64,000 nt of DNA from Engraulis encrasicolus (Eukaryota; Chordata; Actinopteri; Clupeiformes; Engraulidae). Positions 49,801-62,600 of this stretch are shown piece after piece (the first letter of the stretch is position 1; each line of letters begins with the position of its first letter). A program made the translations under genes and the position numbers. The stretch spans positions 36,066,253 to 36,130,252 of the forward strand of contig NC_085868.1 in the NCBI RefSeq assembly GCF_034702125.1. Direction: 5' to 3'. The notes below the pieces were generated by a model. It had not been told where the DNA came from. It made no database searches and was given only the letters and a program-made list of their open reading frames with translations.

Positions 49801-50050
49801 CACAAAAGTGTCCCCAATGAATGCCATTTCTGACATGGGTAAGGTTGATTATAACGATCACTCCAGTGGTTTCCTCTGCTTCTGTTGTTTTATTCATTTA
49901 ATGTGTACTGTCTTTTTTTCACCCACCGCAGCTGCAGAGTCACCTGGTCCCTGTGCTACTCCTGAGGTTATTTCTAACGCACCTGTTGACGGACCAAAGG
50001 CCACGTCATCAATGTTCGGCTGCTGCCTCCAAAGCCCAACTCAAGCTTGA
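46832..50050 (+). CDS. Unrecognised 7-exon gene, about 235 aa
   Basis: I do not recognise this protein. Proposed exons: 46832-46850, 47110-47218, 47629-47665, 47760-47893, 49402-49636, 49784-49838, 49932-50050. All have GT/AG ends and consistent phases; total 708 nt with stop. The first exon and the 47629 acceptor are weakest, and the last four exons strongest. The N-terminal third is acidic (DPEDPIEHKPADEDC), then FSFRPTEEELKDF, then a Cys-containing hydrophobic patch LGCSCMYCLLPMFVHLE. The middle is Ser/Thr/Pro-rich, followed by a basic patch (FRLKVPKRRG). The end is SMFGCCLQSPTQA, with two cysteines near the tip. No signal peptide or clear membrane helix is evident. The gene is 600 bp upstream of wbp4, same strand. 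FSFRPTEEELKDF resembles the start of a JmjN motif, but the rest does not. Confidence 0.6.
47325..47445 (-). repeat. SINE family B, minus strand
   Basis: Contains TTTATTTGATAGGACAGTCT, GATGGTGACAGGAAGCGAGA and GGACTCAAACCGGGG, the reverse complement of the family tail and B box. It lies between exons 2 and 3 of the unknown gene. Confidence 0.75.
48011..48436. mobile_element. piggyBac-type MITE (TTAA flanks, long inverted ends)
   Basis: TTAA at 48007-48010 and 48437-48440. The left end AGGAACAGACCACCCTTTTT is mirrored by GGGTGGTCTGTTCCT. Inverted similarity continues through GCAGTATTTCCCAGCATTAT and GTGCATATCATTTTC, about 90 bp per arm. Confidence 0.85.
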
Positions 50051-50458
50051 ACAATCCCCCACCTTCCCAACTTCCCAAAACTCTACAAAACTCCCCACCT
50101 CCCATAATATGTCCTATAGCCTACCTTTATTACATTTCCAACACCCCGGCGCAAAGCATTTAATTGAGAGCCATTTAGACAATAAGCCTGTGACACCCTT
50201 TTTAGACATCTATGAGCTATTTTGACCACAACAGCCAAAATGAATATTTAAATGTGACTCAAAAAAGTCAGGTGTAGCGGCATGAGGACGGACACCACTA
50301 CATTGAGGGGAGCAGACCAAAATCATCAAGTCCACTGCGCAAATGCCCTGTATGCCTTATGGCCGGATTCAGCCATGCACCCCATAGTAACACCTAGGTC
50401 TAATTTATGAGGAGAGTTGGACGGACCATTATTTGTCCTGTTGTAATATCAGCTATGT

Positions 50459-50650
50459 CCAGCAGAGGGCGAAGAAACTCCAGACCTGTGCGCCAGGCCG
50501 CCAACCGTGACGTCAATTCTAGGCGACAACGAGGGAAGAAATCTGTCCACGGTGTAATGTGATGGCTTGTGTTTTGTTGTGGTCTTTTCTCCTACAGTTT
50601 TGGTAAATTCTTTCAACTTCGTTGCATCACTGTCCAGGATATATCAAAAT
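50459..50650 (+). promoter_or_regulatory. wbp4: wbp4 promoter and first exon region
   Basis: CCAGCAGAGGGCG at 50459-50471 resembles the CTCF core. A perfect CRE (TGACGTCA) is at 50508-50515. A purine-rich leader follows, and exon 1 ends CAAAAT|GTAAGT at 50650. The transcription start is likely between 50515 and 50600 but not determined. Confidence 0.5.
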
Positions 50651-53600
50651 GTAAGTAACAATGCTGGTGAATATTACATGATGGTTTTAAATGTCGACCA
50701 GCTCGGAAGTGCCTTGGTACTCCCCTCGTGTTTTGTTTATTTACATACGTGTTGGTCTCAAACAATTCGGCTGCTGTCTCCCGATTGTAATAATGTGTTG
50801 CATGTTTATGTGTTGTTAATCGTATACCTGCATGATCCTGCATCTTGTGGCAATCAACCCCCAACTTGTTTCTCATTCTCTTCTCAGGGCTGACTACTGG
50901 AAGTCACAGCCCAAGAAATTTTGCCAGTACTGTAAATGTTGGATTGCAGACAACAAACCGGTGCGTACACAGACTTTTTTTTACTTTGCTGTGCTCAGTT
51001 TGTGCCTGACTTCAGTGCTGATTTTGTACATTTCACTCCACAGAGTGTAGAGTTTCACGAAAGGGGGAAGAATCACAAGCAAAATGTGGCCGATAAAATT
51101 GAGGAGGTAAGGACTGGTGGACATATTGTGATCTGAATGTTTATGTTTTCCAGCAGATCGTTAAGAGATAACGGTTACTGCGCTCACGCAGATAAAATGT
51201 CACATGTAAAAAAGCATATTTAAATAAATAAAATTAAGATAAAAAGCATATTTTTCCAAAATCATAACAGACAACCAGCATAATGCGAAAGTTCTTTTTT
51301 CCACTATTGACCACCTGCTTAATCCAACACATAGCAATAACAACCTAAATGCAGCATCACATGCCAAGTGCGAGGAATTTGCTAGATTTTTTAATAAAAA
51401 GATTGCCGACATTAGAGAAGGCATCCAAGGTGGAAACGCAGCAACCTCTGTCGCCCACTCAGGCGATACACCGAGGGGAGGGTTAAACCCCCCTAGGAGA
51501 CCTGAGAGCTTCCAAAAGTTTTGTCCAATTACAGAGGACGACCTCTGTAAAATAGTCAGAGAAAGTAAGCAGTCTACCTGCAGCCTTGACGCGATCCCCA
51601 CATATCTGCTAAAAAACGTACTTGGTTGCTTAGCAGCACCTTTACTGCAAATTGTTAACACCTCTATGCTTACAGGCATTTTTCCAAGCTCATTCAAAAC
51701 AGCCATGGTAAAGCCACTCCTAAAAAAGACAAATTTAGATCAGAATTCTTTAAACAACTACCGACCTATATCAAACCTCCCCTTTATAAGCAAGGTACTA
51801 GAAAAAGTTGTATTTAAACAGCTTAATCAACATCTGGCTGGGAATGAGATCTTGGAAAAATTCCAATCAGGCTTTAGAGCCAACCATAGCACCGAAACAG
51901 CACTAACCAAAATAATAAGTGATCTTAGGCTCAACACTGCCGCAAACAAAGTTTCAGCACTTATCCTCCCTCGACCTCAGTGCCGCCTTTTGACACGAAG
52001 ACCACAACATACTAATTGACCGCCTTGAATCTTGGGTAGGCTTGTCCGTCACGTCTTAGAGTGGTTCAAAACATATATTACAGGGAAGACAGTTTTTTTT
52101 GTCACCATCGGAGAATACGTCTCCAACAAGTATGATGTGCCTTTTGGAGTCGCTCAGGGTAGTTGCCTTGGGCCCTCTCCTCTTTGCTCTCTATATGTTT
52201 CCCCTGGGCTCCATCATCAAGAGAGCACAATGTTGATTTTCATAGCTATGCCGATGACACTCAACTATATAGCCTCTGTCGAGCCTAGCCAAACCACTGC
52301 CATTCATGCCTTGACTAAATGCATGTCTGCCATTACAGATTGGATGAACAGTTAACTTCCTAAAATTAAATGAGGATAAAACTGAAGTGTTTGCTCATTG
52401 GGCCTAAGAAAAAACGTGCAAAACTCCACTCAAGCCTAGGTGACCTAAGCATACACATTAAAGATAAGGTTTACTAGCCTAGGTGTGGTCATAGACTCGG
52501 ATTGAGCTTTGAGCCTCACATCAACAAGATAACAAAATCTGCTTTTTTTTTTCCATCTTAGAAATGTCAACAAAGTGCGCGGCTTGGCCCCCCGACAAGA
52601 CGCTGAGAAACTTATTCATGCCTTTGTCACCAGTAGGATAGACTACTGCAATGCTTCTTTTCTCTGGTCTCCCCAAAAAAATTAATTGACAAATTGCAAC
52701 TCATTCAAAATTCTGCGGCAAGAATCCTAACAAGAACCAGAATGAGAGAGCACATCTCTCCTGTCTTGGCAGACCTGCACTGGTTACCTGTCTCATACAG
52801 AATCGACTTTAAAGATTCTGCTCACAGTATTTAAAGCATTAAATGGACTTGCCCCTAGCTATATCTCAGACATGCTCTCCTTTTTATGCCCCTGCTCGAG
52901 CTCTCAGTCCACTGATGCCAAGCTGCTAAGGACCCCCACCCCCCCCGCAGAAGAAGATCGGCGACGCCGCGTTTGCCTGCTATGCGCCCAAGAGATGGAA
53001 CACCCTCCCCATCGAGATCCGATCAGCCACCTCCGCCGACTCCTTTAAGAAGCAGCTGAAGACCCACCTCTTCATCCTTGCCAACTCCTAGCTGCCAAGA
53101 CGTCATAGTGTCCCAGCCGCCGCAGCGCCCTTACTACTCGCAATCCAGCCCTGGCAGGGGGCTCCCCTAGGTGGCCGCTGGTCTCTGCCTGAGGTTTCTT
53201 CCTGACTACAGGGGGTCTTTTTTCTCAGACCTCAATGAGCTTTTTTTCCCCCTCACAAACTATGAATCAAGCGAAAGGGAGTTTTTCCTCACCCCTGATG
53301 CCACCAGGGCCGCACCTGAGCGCCCAATCTCTGTGTGACTATCTATGACTTATGATAGGCCCAGCCACTATGGACCGTACACATCTAAGAATCCTGGTCC
53401 TAACCTACGTTGACCTTATGACTCTACATTCTCTGTCTATCTCTTCTTCCTCTGCCTTCCTGCTTTTTCTGCCTCTCCTCTATACCTCTCCTTTTAAATC
53501 TATCTCTCCTCTCCTTTTAAATCTATCTCTAACAATGTTTTTTCCCATTTGTTAAGCACTTTGAGTTACATGCCTTGTATGACACAGTGCTATACAAATA

Positions 53601-56600
53601 CAATTATTATTATTATTATTATTACATGTTGCATTTTTAGATCGAAACCCACAACCACTCTCACTGCCTACCTTTTGAAGTTAACTTGTTATAACTCATA
53701 TGGACCAGTAGATGGTGCTGTGTATTCTGGGGGAAAAAAACCCCGCTATTCTGCCAGAAGGAAATAAAAGACATGACTTATGTGGACCCTCCTGGCAACT
53801 AGACCACTGCCCTGACTTTGTGGAGAGATAAGCGTTGGCAGTGACGATATTGCACGTAATATTGTTGGTGCATGACTGACACCCCTGTGACCCCTCCCTC
53901 ACCCCCCTGACCCCCTGCCCTGTCCTGTCATGCTACAGATTAAGAAGAAGAGCATCGACAAGGCCAAGAAGGACGATAAGCAGTCGAAAGAGTTTGCAGC
54001 CATGGAGGAGGCAGCCATGAGAGCATACGAGGAGGATATGAGGAGGCTGCAAGCAGAATCAGGTGAGCTAATTGAAAACTTTTTGAGGTAACTGTATAGA
54101 ATACGGTTCACATTTTAGCCACTAATACCCAACTACTCTCTGTATAGATGACTTATAAGACATGTATAACATGTTAAGCAAAACCAAGGGCCTACAAAGT
54201 CCCATAAAGAAAATTGTGAATACCCACCTAACAACATAAGTTAATGGATTCTGCTTCACACACACATTTCTGCTACACAGGCATGTTACACAGGCATGCA
54301 TTAGTGGTTAACAAGCGAGCCTGTTCCAAAGTGTTGCCCTGTGTCAGAGGAGGTCCACAGGTCACGACTTGACGAAACGAGCTCCCAAAAAAAGACAACA
54401 CGGGTCATTCCATGTCAATTTGGGTATTTTGCATCGCCATTAAGAGCTTTCAATGTTGCAAGGGTGTGACTTAACCCATTGACGCCTAAGGCACCTGCAA
54501 AAAAGGGTGCTGAATGCCTGATCCTTTTTAAGAAAAGCTGCCCTCAGCCTATAAAAACCTAAATATCTCAGCTTCTGAAGCACATGCACTAAGACCCTCA
54601 ACTTTCATTAGAATGTGTTCATTCATCTCAAACAAACAGAGCTTTTTAATAAAGTTGTCTCAAATCTCATGAGCCTGAATGTTGCGTAATGCAGCTCCAG
54701 GCCCCAGGCCAATGTTGTGCGACGCAACATCAGGCATCAATGGGTTAAATGTACTATGTGAATGAATAGAGGATGAATGCATGGTGTGCCGCCCATCTAA
54801 TTCAGACCCTCTAGCCTGTTTGTACCTAAATATTGGGGTCAGATGCTACATGCCAAATACAGTTCTGGGGTCCTACCTGGTCTCTATAAAGGAATATTGA
54901 TAACAAGTTTCATTTAGATGAATTACACCACACTGAAAATTAAAAGGTGGCAAACAGAAAACAAAAACTGTTAAAGGGGCACAATGTAGGGTGACATTGT
55001 TTGTGCGGTGCCCGTGGGAAGCCTGTCTCAAAATCTACACGGTCATGAAAAAATGCTGTTTAAATAAACTAGCTGTGAGAATGTTTTTCATCAAGGAATG
55101 CCAGCAGTTGAAACAAATCTGAGTGAAAATGGTATGTAAAGCGATTTTTATTATGAGAAGTCTTTCTCACGACACTTGTAGCGGATTTAGGGTTTTCTGA
55201 CCGCAGACCTTGGAAGTGGTCGCGAGCGTCATCGTTCACTTTACTAATGACTCAAATAATCATCGGCTGACTCCGGGCAGTGTGACTAATTAAACTTTTA
55301 ATGCTACCTAGAGCCACTTAAACATAGTTGAAAACAAGTTTTCCCCAGCACTTTATTGATTAGGTCACTTTGGCAACAAACTCCTACGCCTTTGACTAAG
55401 TCATCCTTAAAAAAAATAAAGATTCTATGTTGTGAATGTAATTTCTAAAGCTGCTTCGCCAAAAAAGTATACTTTTGGAAGATTTCATACACTGTAGGCC
55501 ATGTGAAACTGCTCAACATAGCCTTTTCAGTGATGATGTCTCTGATACTGGCTAACCCCCACCACCCTGACTAATGACAATTCTGCGGTGAACGCTGGTG
55601 TTGTAAAAAAAATTAAAATCGGAATGTGCTAACCAGCAGTATCCCTCTTCTGTGTACTTTATTACAGCGTTTCCCAAACTTTTTTACTTGCGCACCCCCT
55701 TGTACATTTCAATGTGGTTCGTGCACCCCCTAATCGAATGTTTTGGTGTACTTATGGGAACTCAAATATGGCTTCACTGTACATTATGCAGAGTCCTTTA
55801 GGGAATCCTCATTTTCCAATAGACATCAATATTCCTAAAGCATACAATTCACCATACAATTAAAAACTACTTCATTTTCTTTAAATCTGTATAGAAACAC
55901 ATATCCGCCATTGCTCAATTCAGCTCGCGCACCCCCTTGTGGCAGGCCACGCACCCCCAGGGGTGCACGCACCCCAGTTTGGGAAACCCTGCTTTATTAG
56001 ATGCTGGAGGTTGCAATTGGTATGTTGCCATTACGATTTGGATGATGTGACCTTTCATAGCAGCTAATAGTGACACATTTCCCTTCTTGTCTCCACTTTT
56101 GTTTTTTGGGTTTTTTTTTTCATTTGATGACCATGCAGTACCAATATGTGCATACTGTAGGTAGGGAGGTAAATTGGGATCGAGTCACAAGGGCCCCAGG
56201 TATGTAGGGGTCCACATGGAAATGGATCTAAGGTGGAAATGTGAGTTGGGAGGTTCCATTGAAGCTGGTTGTGCATAGAGCCCAGCATGTGCTGCTACAC
56301 CCCTCAACATGTGGCAGCAGGAAGCCGTATGGTATGGTCAGAGATTCTATAAGTATAGAGATATGCCAACATAATAGGTTTCTATGGGCACCTAATGTGA
56401 CCAGGTTCCGGTCTGCCTAAAGGGTCGTGTCACAATGCTCCTAGCATTGAATAGAACAGTCCTCAGGTCTGCCTAGGTCTGCCTAAAGGGGGATTTCCCC
56501 CCCAATAATAGAACCAGCGAACAATGGGCCAATGGAACCTCTCTCTCTCTACTCTCTCTGGTATGGTCAAGTGTTGATTCATGTTTTTGAGTACCGATGG

Positions 56601-59600
56601 TTCTTATTCTTCTGCGATACAGGGACATCTGAACCTGAGCCTCAAGCTAAGGTGGAGCAGCCTAAACAGCAACCGAGGAGTCAGAAAGACAAGTCAAACA
56701 AAAAGACTGACGGCAGAACAGAAGCTGATGTCTGGGTTGAAAGTTCGACCGATGATGGACACGTCTACTACTATAACTCCATAACAGGAGGTGGGGGCCA
56801 ATTTCAGAATTGACGGAATTTCTGTACATTTCAAAATGTGGTTTTAAATGTGGTTCACGCTACCCTTGACTTATTTACACCTGATGGCGCTGTGCTTTTT
56901 TGGTCAGCCCTTTCCAAGATCCTGGCCATTCTAAATTTCTGACCAAGCACATGTCTGAACGTGCTCCAAATACCATCCCAAAAGTTGTGCAACATCAGCA
57001 GACACTTTATAGCACAGCAATAACCTTTGGGATGATATTTGGACTGCGCTAAGACCTTTTCTTAAAAATGTAAACCAACCATGCCCCACTTTAATGACCA
57101 GGATATCAGTAAGGGCTGAACAAAAAACAAAAAAAAGTTATGTCACTAGTAACTGACAAAGTCAAGGGTAGAGTGAGAAATACACCATGTTGAAATTGAC
57201 AACACTTGCGCACACACACAGCAAGTTTTTACTGAATCTCAGTTGTACGTCAGATGGATGCTGTTAGTGCTGTTAGTTGTTGCCTGGGGACTACACGGTA
57301 ATTACTTTCAATAGTGGTTAAAATGATCAATACCACGAAATTACAGACATTACTAAACAAATACCACCTCATTAGCGATTTGTGAAGTATTACTTTCAGG
57401 TTCGTATTATTGTTAATAATAATTATTATTATTAGTGACATGCTACAGTACATACAGTACTACTAGTTGTAGTAGTGGATAGGGATGCACCGATACTTTC
57501 GGCACCCGATACTGCTCATTGTACTCGTACTCGTACTCGTCAAGCACTTGCCGATACCAGGAACGATACTGCTATTACACAAAACAATGCAAAATCTTGT
57601 CACATTCTGTGGACTTGAAAGCAGCATGGCAAAAAGTGCCACCTCATACATTTACTAACATTTAAATCTACATGGAAATGGACAATACAATTATCACAGG
57701 TGGAAAAAAACAAGGCCATGCATTTATTTTCATTGTATTTTGGTGGTAAAAGGTATCGGTATCGGTACTCGGTATCGGCAGTTACATACATTAATGTACT
57801 CGTACTTGTAACGGTTTTCAAAAAAGTGGTATCGGTGCATCTCTAGTAGTGGAACAAATGGTACAATTGGTCCGTTTGTGTGTCCGTCTGTAGAAGCCCA
57901 ATGGGATAAACCAGAGGGATTTCAAGACCAGAGTCAGTCCAAGCAACAAACGGAGGTACGTGTTGGCAAATGTGGATATCCAAGTGAATATACAATACTC
58001 ATCGTACCATACTGAGTTCATCAACAACTAACTGCAGGATCTAGAGTGGAGTGTTTTCTTCAACATTGTTCTGCTTTATTTATCCATATGCAGTCGGGGT
58101 CTCCCTGGATGGAGGCTTTGAGTCCGGATGGGTTCACCTACTACTACAACACAGAGACGGGAGGTGAGCGCTGTCCTCCATTACTATGGCCAACATCTGC
58201 AGTATGAAAACGAGCGATATACAGGGTGCGATTTGTAGGGGGGGATGGGGGGGATTGTCCCCCCTTCTGGTTTTGATACCTCCACTTTTCCTACAGGATT
58301 TTAATATTTGCGGTATGTAACTCCATTGTTAATGCTTAAAATCTGAAACGTATCCCCCCCTCCTGGTTCTTCAACAAATCGCCCTGGCAATATAGACACA
58401 AACATGATGTATTGGCGTAATGCGTTGTCAGCGTTTGAATATCAAGCCGATTTTCATAACCATTGGTGGCCTTCACTCTGCTATCAGGTCTAATTCCTTT
58501 CTTTTTCTCATCTCCAACTTTTTAGCAACAATTTAGCTATGCATTTTATGTTTTTCTTTTATTTTCCTATCTAATCCTGTGATCACTTTCAGATTTTGGT
58601 CTAGTTTCTCGTTCAGCAGAAATGATAGCAGTGACCTTGTCATTTTTGATATTTTATTTATATTAAATTGTTATTATTTAATCTTCCCATTATTTCTATC
58701 TGTACTAAGAGTTGAGCTGGGAGAAGAAAAAAAAAAACCTTCTTAGTTTTGATGATCATTTATATCACGTTGTTTTTATTATGAGTTATTTCTTATATTT
58801 GTATTGGTCTTCATTCTTTCCAAGAGTCGAGCTGGGCGAAGCCTGAAGGTTTCCCCTCTGAGAGCAGCAGCTCATCATCATCAGCATCAGCACCAGCAGT
58901 GCCAGGGGAGGCGGAGGATGCAGCGGAGGTGGGGGAGCCGTCTCCCCCCAAACCGGAGCCTCTCTCTGGGGACGAGAACAGCTCAAACGGGGCCAAAGCC
59001 TCCGCCGACACCGAAGAGCCCAAGCAACAGACTAAAGTGCCCAAAATAAGTTTCAGGGTGAGCCTACTGTATTTGTCCTTCACTTGGATTGGAAGTGTGA
59101 TGATTATTTTTTAACTTAACACCAATTCCTGTTCAGGGACTACAGACGAATATTAGCCTTTTGGCTATAATCTGCCTCAGTTGTATATTGCACTGTCCCT
59201 GCTAAATAAACAATAAGTGAAATAAATGAAATGAGCAGTGATTGGCAACCTGTGTCCATAGCTTACAATTCAATTCCACATATCCCAAAATACCTGGCTT
59301 TACCTTTTCCAAATTACTAGTAGGTTAAATCAGGCCACTTGGAATATGTGGTAATGGATTATAGCTTCAGAATCCAGGTTGCCTTTCAGGTGACTGCTTT
59401 AGAAGGGTCTTTCTGTGAGGAGCTCTGCTCCCAGTGTAGTAGTAGATTTGAAGTCATTTGTTGTGCTACTAACCTTTTCTACCGTTGAATTGCTACTAAA
59501 ATTGGTTTTGCTTGTGGGCCAAGGATTTTGCTCATACAATATTCAGTGTTTCCCATACATTGAGGAAACTATGGCGCACTGCCATAGTTTAAATTTGGCT

Positions 59601-62600
59601 GCCATAGTTCCGAAAATGTAAAAAAAAACAATAGTTTTTTAAAGGATTTCCGTTTTTAAAAAAAAAACTATTTGAAAAACGATTTCCTTCGCATTTTCCT
59701 CCTGGAGTAAATACATCCTGTAGAGAAAACCATGAGTGCTAGAAAGACAGAGGGATCAAAAGCCTAGTCAAGTTGTTGTAGTTAACTTGGGTTTGGGAGC
59801 AATTAAAAAAAAAAAACCTTCAGAGAAGGGACAGTTGGGATCAGTTTACTGACACTCCCCAGGCTTTGTTTTACAGTTGTATGATAATGAGTTTGGCGAC
59901 AGGCCTTCATTGACACAGCAGAGGAGACACCGGGCTGCATATAGAAATGAATGTGTAATGAATGTGAATATAGACATTAATGTGTAATATGTTCAGCCTT
60001 TTTACTGGGAGGAATTTTGAAAAACTGGCCCTGTGACGAGCACCCCTCATGTACACTCGCCTCCAAAAGAGTTGTCGCCTATCCATCTGTTTGGAATAAC
60101 AGCTAATAACCTGACTTTCAATTAATCACTTGGCTTCAGAAGTCACTCATATGAAAGCTACAACCCTCCCGAATGAAAATGTATGTACAAAAATAAATTT
60201 CATGCACCAACGAAAGATTGACCCTTCATTGAACACAGACAGGGCAGATTTTCACAAGACAAAAGTTTTGTCGCCTATCGAACATAATGTGAAAATGAGC
60301 AGATAAGTAACTTCAAAACACTTCAAATACGCAGATTGGGTGTCATACTTAATCACTGAATCACTCTCACCTCTCCAGAAAATCAACTTTGGCCTTAGGT
60401 GTATGTTTAGGGTCATTGTAATCATGGAAAGCAACACAATGAAAATCAATGGAGTTCAATGAGAGATGGTGACATATTCGCTATTCGTAGAGCAATACAT
60501 GTTTAACCTCATGATGTAATCAACGATAAAAGCCCTCAACTCCTGCAGCATGCATGCAGCTCCTCATAAGAGCTGTGTCTGTACCATGTTTCACGTTATG
60601 CACCATTTCTCTTTTTTCATATTCTTCATCTCCAACACCATATAGTTTTGATGCTATCAGTTCTAAAATGGTTGATCTTGGGATCTTGACTTCAGAGTAT
60701 GAGTCCCATTAGCCTTCATTTTTGTCAGAATTAGGCCTGACATACTCTTGGCTGGCTTTTTTGAGACAGGACAGTGGGAGAGACTTCTTTGGTGTTAAAG
60801 GTGAAGAATTTGGAATAAATACATGGTGTTTAAAGTCAAACATGGGAGGGATACAGCTCTTATGTGGAGCTGCATGCATGCTGCTGGTGTGTGAGGGCTT
60901 TTATCATTGATTACATCATGAAGTTAAAAATGTATTGCTCTACGAATAGCAAATATGTCACCATCTCCCATTGAACTCCATTGATTTTCATTGTGTTGCT
61001 TTCCATGATTACAATGACCCTAAACATACACCTAAGGCCAAAGTTGATTTTCTGGAGAGGTGAGAGTGATTCAGTGATTAAGTATGACACCCGATCTGCG
61101 TTTTTGAAGTGTTTTGAAGAGACTTATCTGCTCATTTTCACATTATGTTCGATAGGCGACAAAACTTTTGTCTTGTGAAAATCTGCCCTGTCTGTGGTCA
61201 TTAAAGGGTCAATCTTTCTTTGGTGCATGAAATTTATTTTTGTACATTCATTTCCATTCGAGAGGGTTGTAGCTTTCATATGAGTGACTTCTGAAGCCAA
61301 GTGATTAATTGAAAGTCAGGTTATTAGCTGTTATTCCAAACAGATGGGTAGGCGACAACTCTTTATGAGGCGAGTGTAGAATGTGTACGCCTATGTGTGT
61401 GGGGAAAAAGGCATAGCCTAGTGTTGAATAGCCTAGTGTGTTGCAAACAGAAATGATTCACTCTACTGATTTTTTTTCTGAAGTTCTACTATACATGTCA
61501 TGGGTAAAATCTTATCGTAATTTCTCAAAACAGAAATGGCTTAAATGTTGGTCTTTAGTTTCTCCATGTGCAATGTCATACTTAACTCATTGTTTTGCCA
61601 TTTTGCATTTACGTTGTGTGAATTTCTACAACCCCCCCAACAACAACAAAAAATCCCGGCTGCCCCCATAGTTTCCAAAATTTCTGTGGGAAACACTGAA
61701 TATTGTATGTAATCGTTGTAGAAAAATTTTCTTCTAACTTAGAAACAATACGAGTACATGTGTGTGGCTGAATTAAATAGTTTGTAATGGTCATGGCATA
61801 ACTCCCCCTCTCCCCAGAAAAGGAAAGAGGAGAAGGCAGAGTCACCTGGAGAGGAGGTAAAAGAGGGCAGTGATGAAGATGATGGTGCTGAGAAAAAGGA
61901 GGAAGATGAAGAGGAGAAGAAGGAAGGTTCTGGAGACGTCTCGAGCCCTGACTCTGGTAAAGAGGAAGAGGAGGAAGTGGCGCCTGCCAAGAAGCCACGG
62001 ATCAACGCCTATGGAGTCTGGGAGCAGATTGAGGAGGAGGAGGACCCGTAGTGAGTAGAGCGCACGCACGCACGCACACGCACGCACACACACACGAGGA
62101 TAACACCCATGACTTGCTTACACATGACCATGAAACACACTCAAAGGTGTTTATCTTGGATTCAGAATGGGGTTGGATGTTAGATTTTCTTTCTCACACA
62201 CACACACACGATCCACCAATAATAATCCACCTCCATCATCATGTAAAACATAACATTTGTGGATGGGCAGCACAAATATTGGAACTAAAATATTACAGCA
62301 TTTGCAACAGTCAGCGTTCATCATTTGCAAGGTTTGTTATTGCGTACCACGCACACACAGTTGCGGTCTTGTGTTTTTACTGCTCTGAAGTCAGAAACGA
62401 ATGATGGGTGGACAAGCCAAGTAAAATTCACCTTTTTGTCGCCTTCCAACAGTGAGAACGTGGACCTGCAGTTGCCGCAGGTGGACACCGGGGACGCTGC
62501 AGCTGCCCCAGCAGAGATGCCAGCTGAGCCCAAGCCCAAATTCAGGGAGCGCAAAATTACGTCTCTAGGCGACGAGGGGGACGCTGGGGCCACCTTCCGC

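Noticed and set aside
58804..59049. An open frame in wbp4 exon 8 starting at an internal ATG
   Set aside because: It is a different frame from the conserved WW-domain reading, so it is a shadow.
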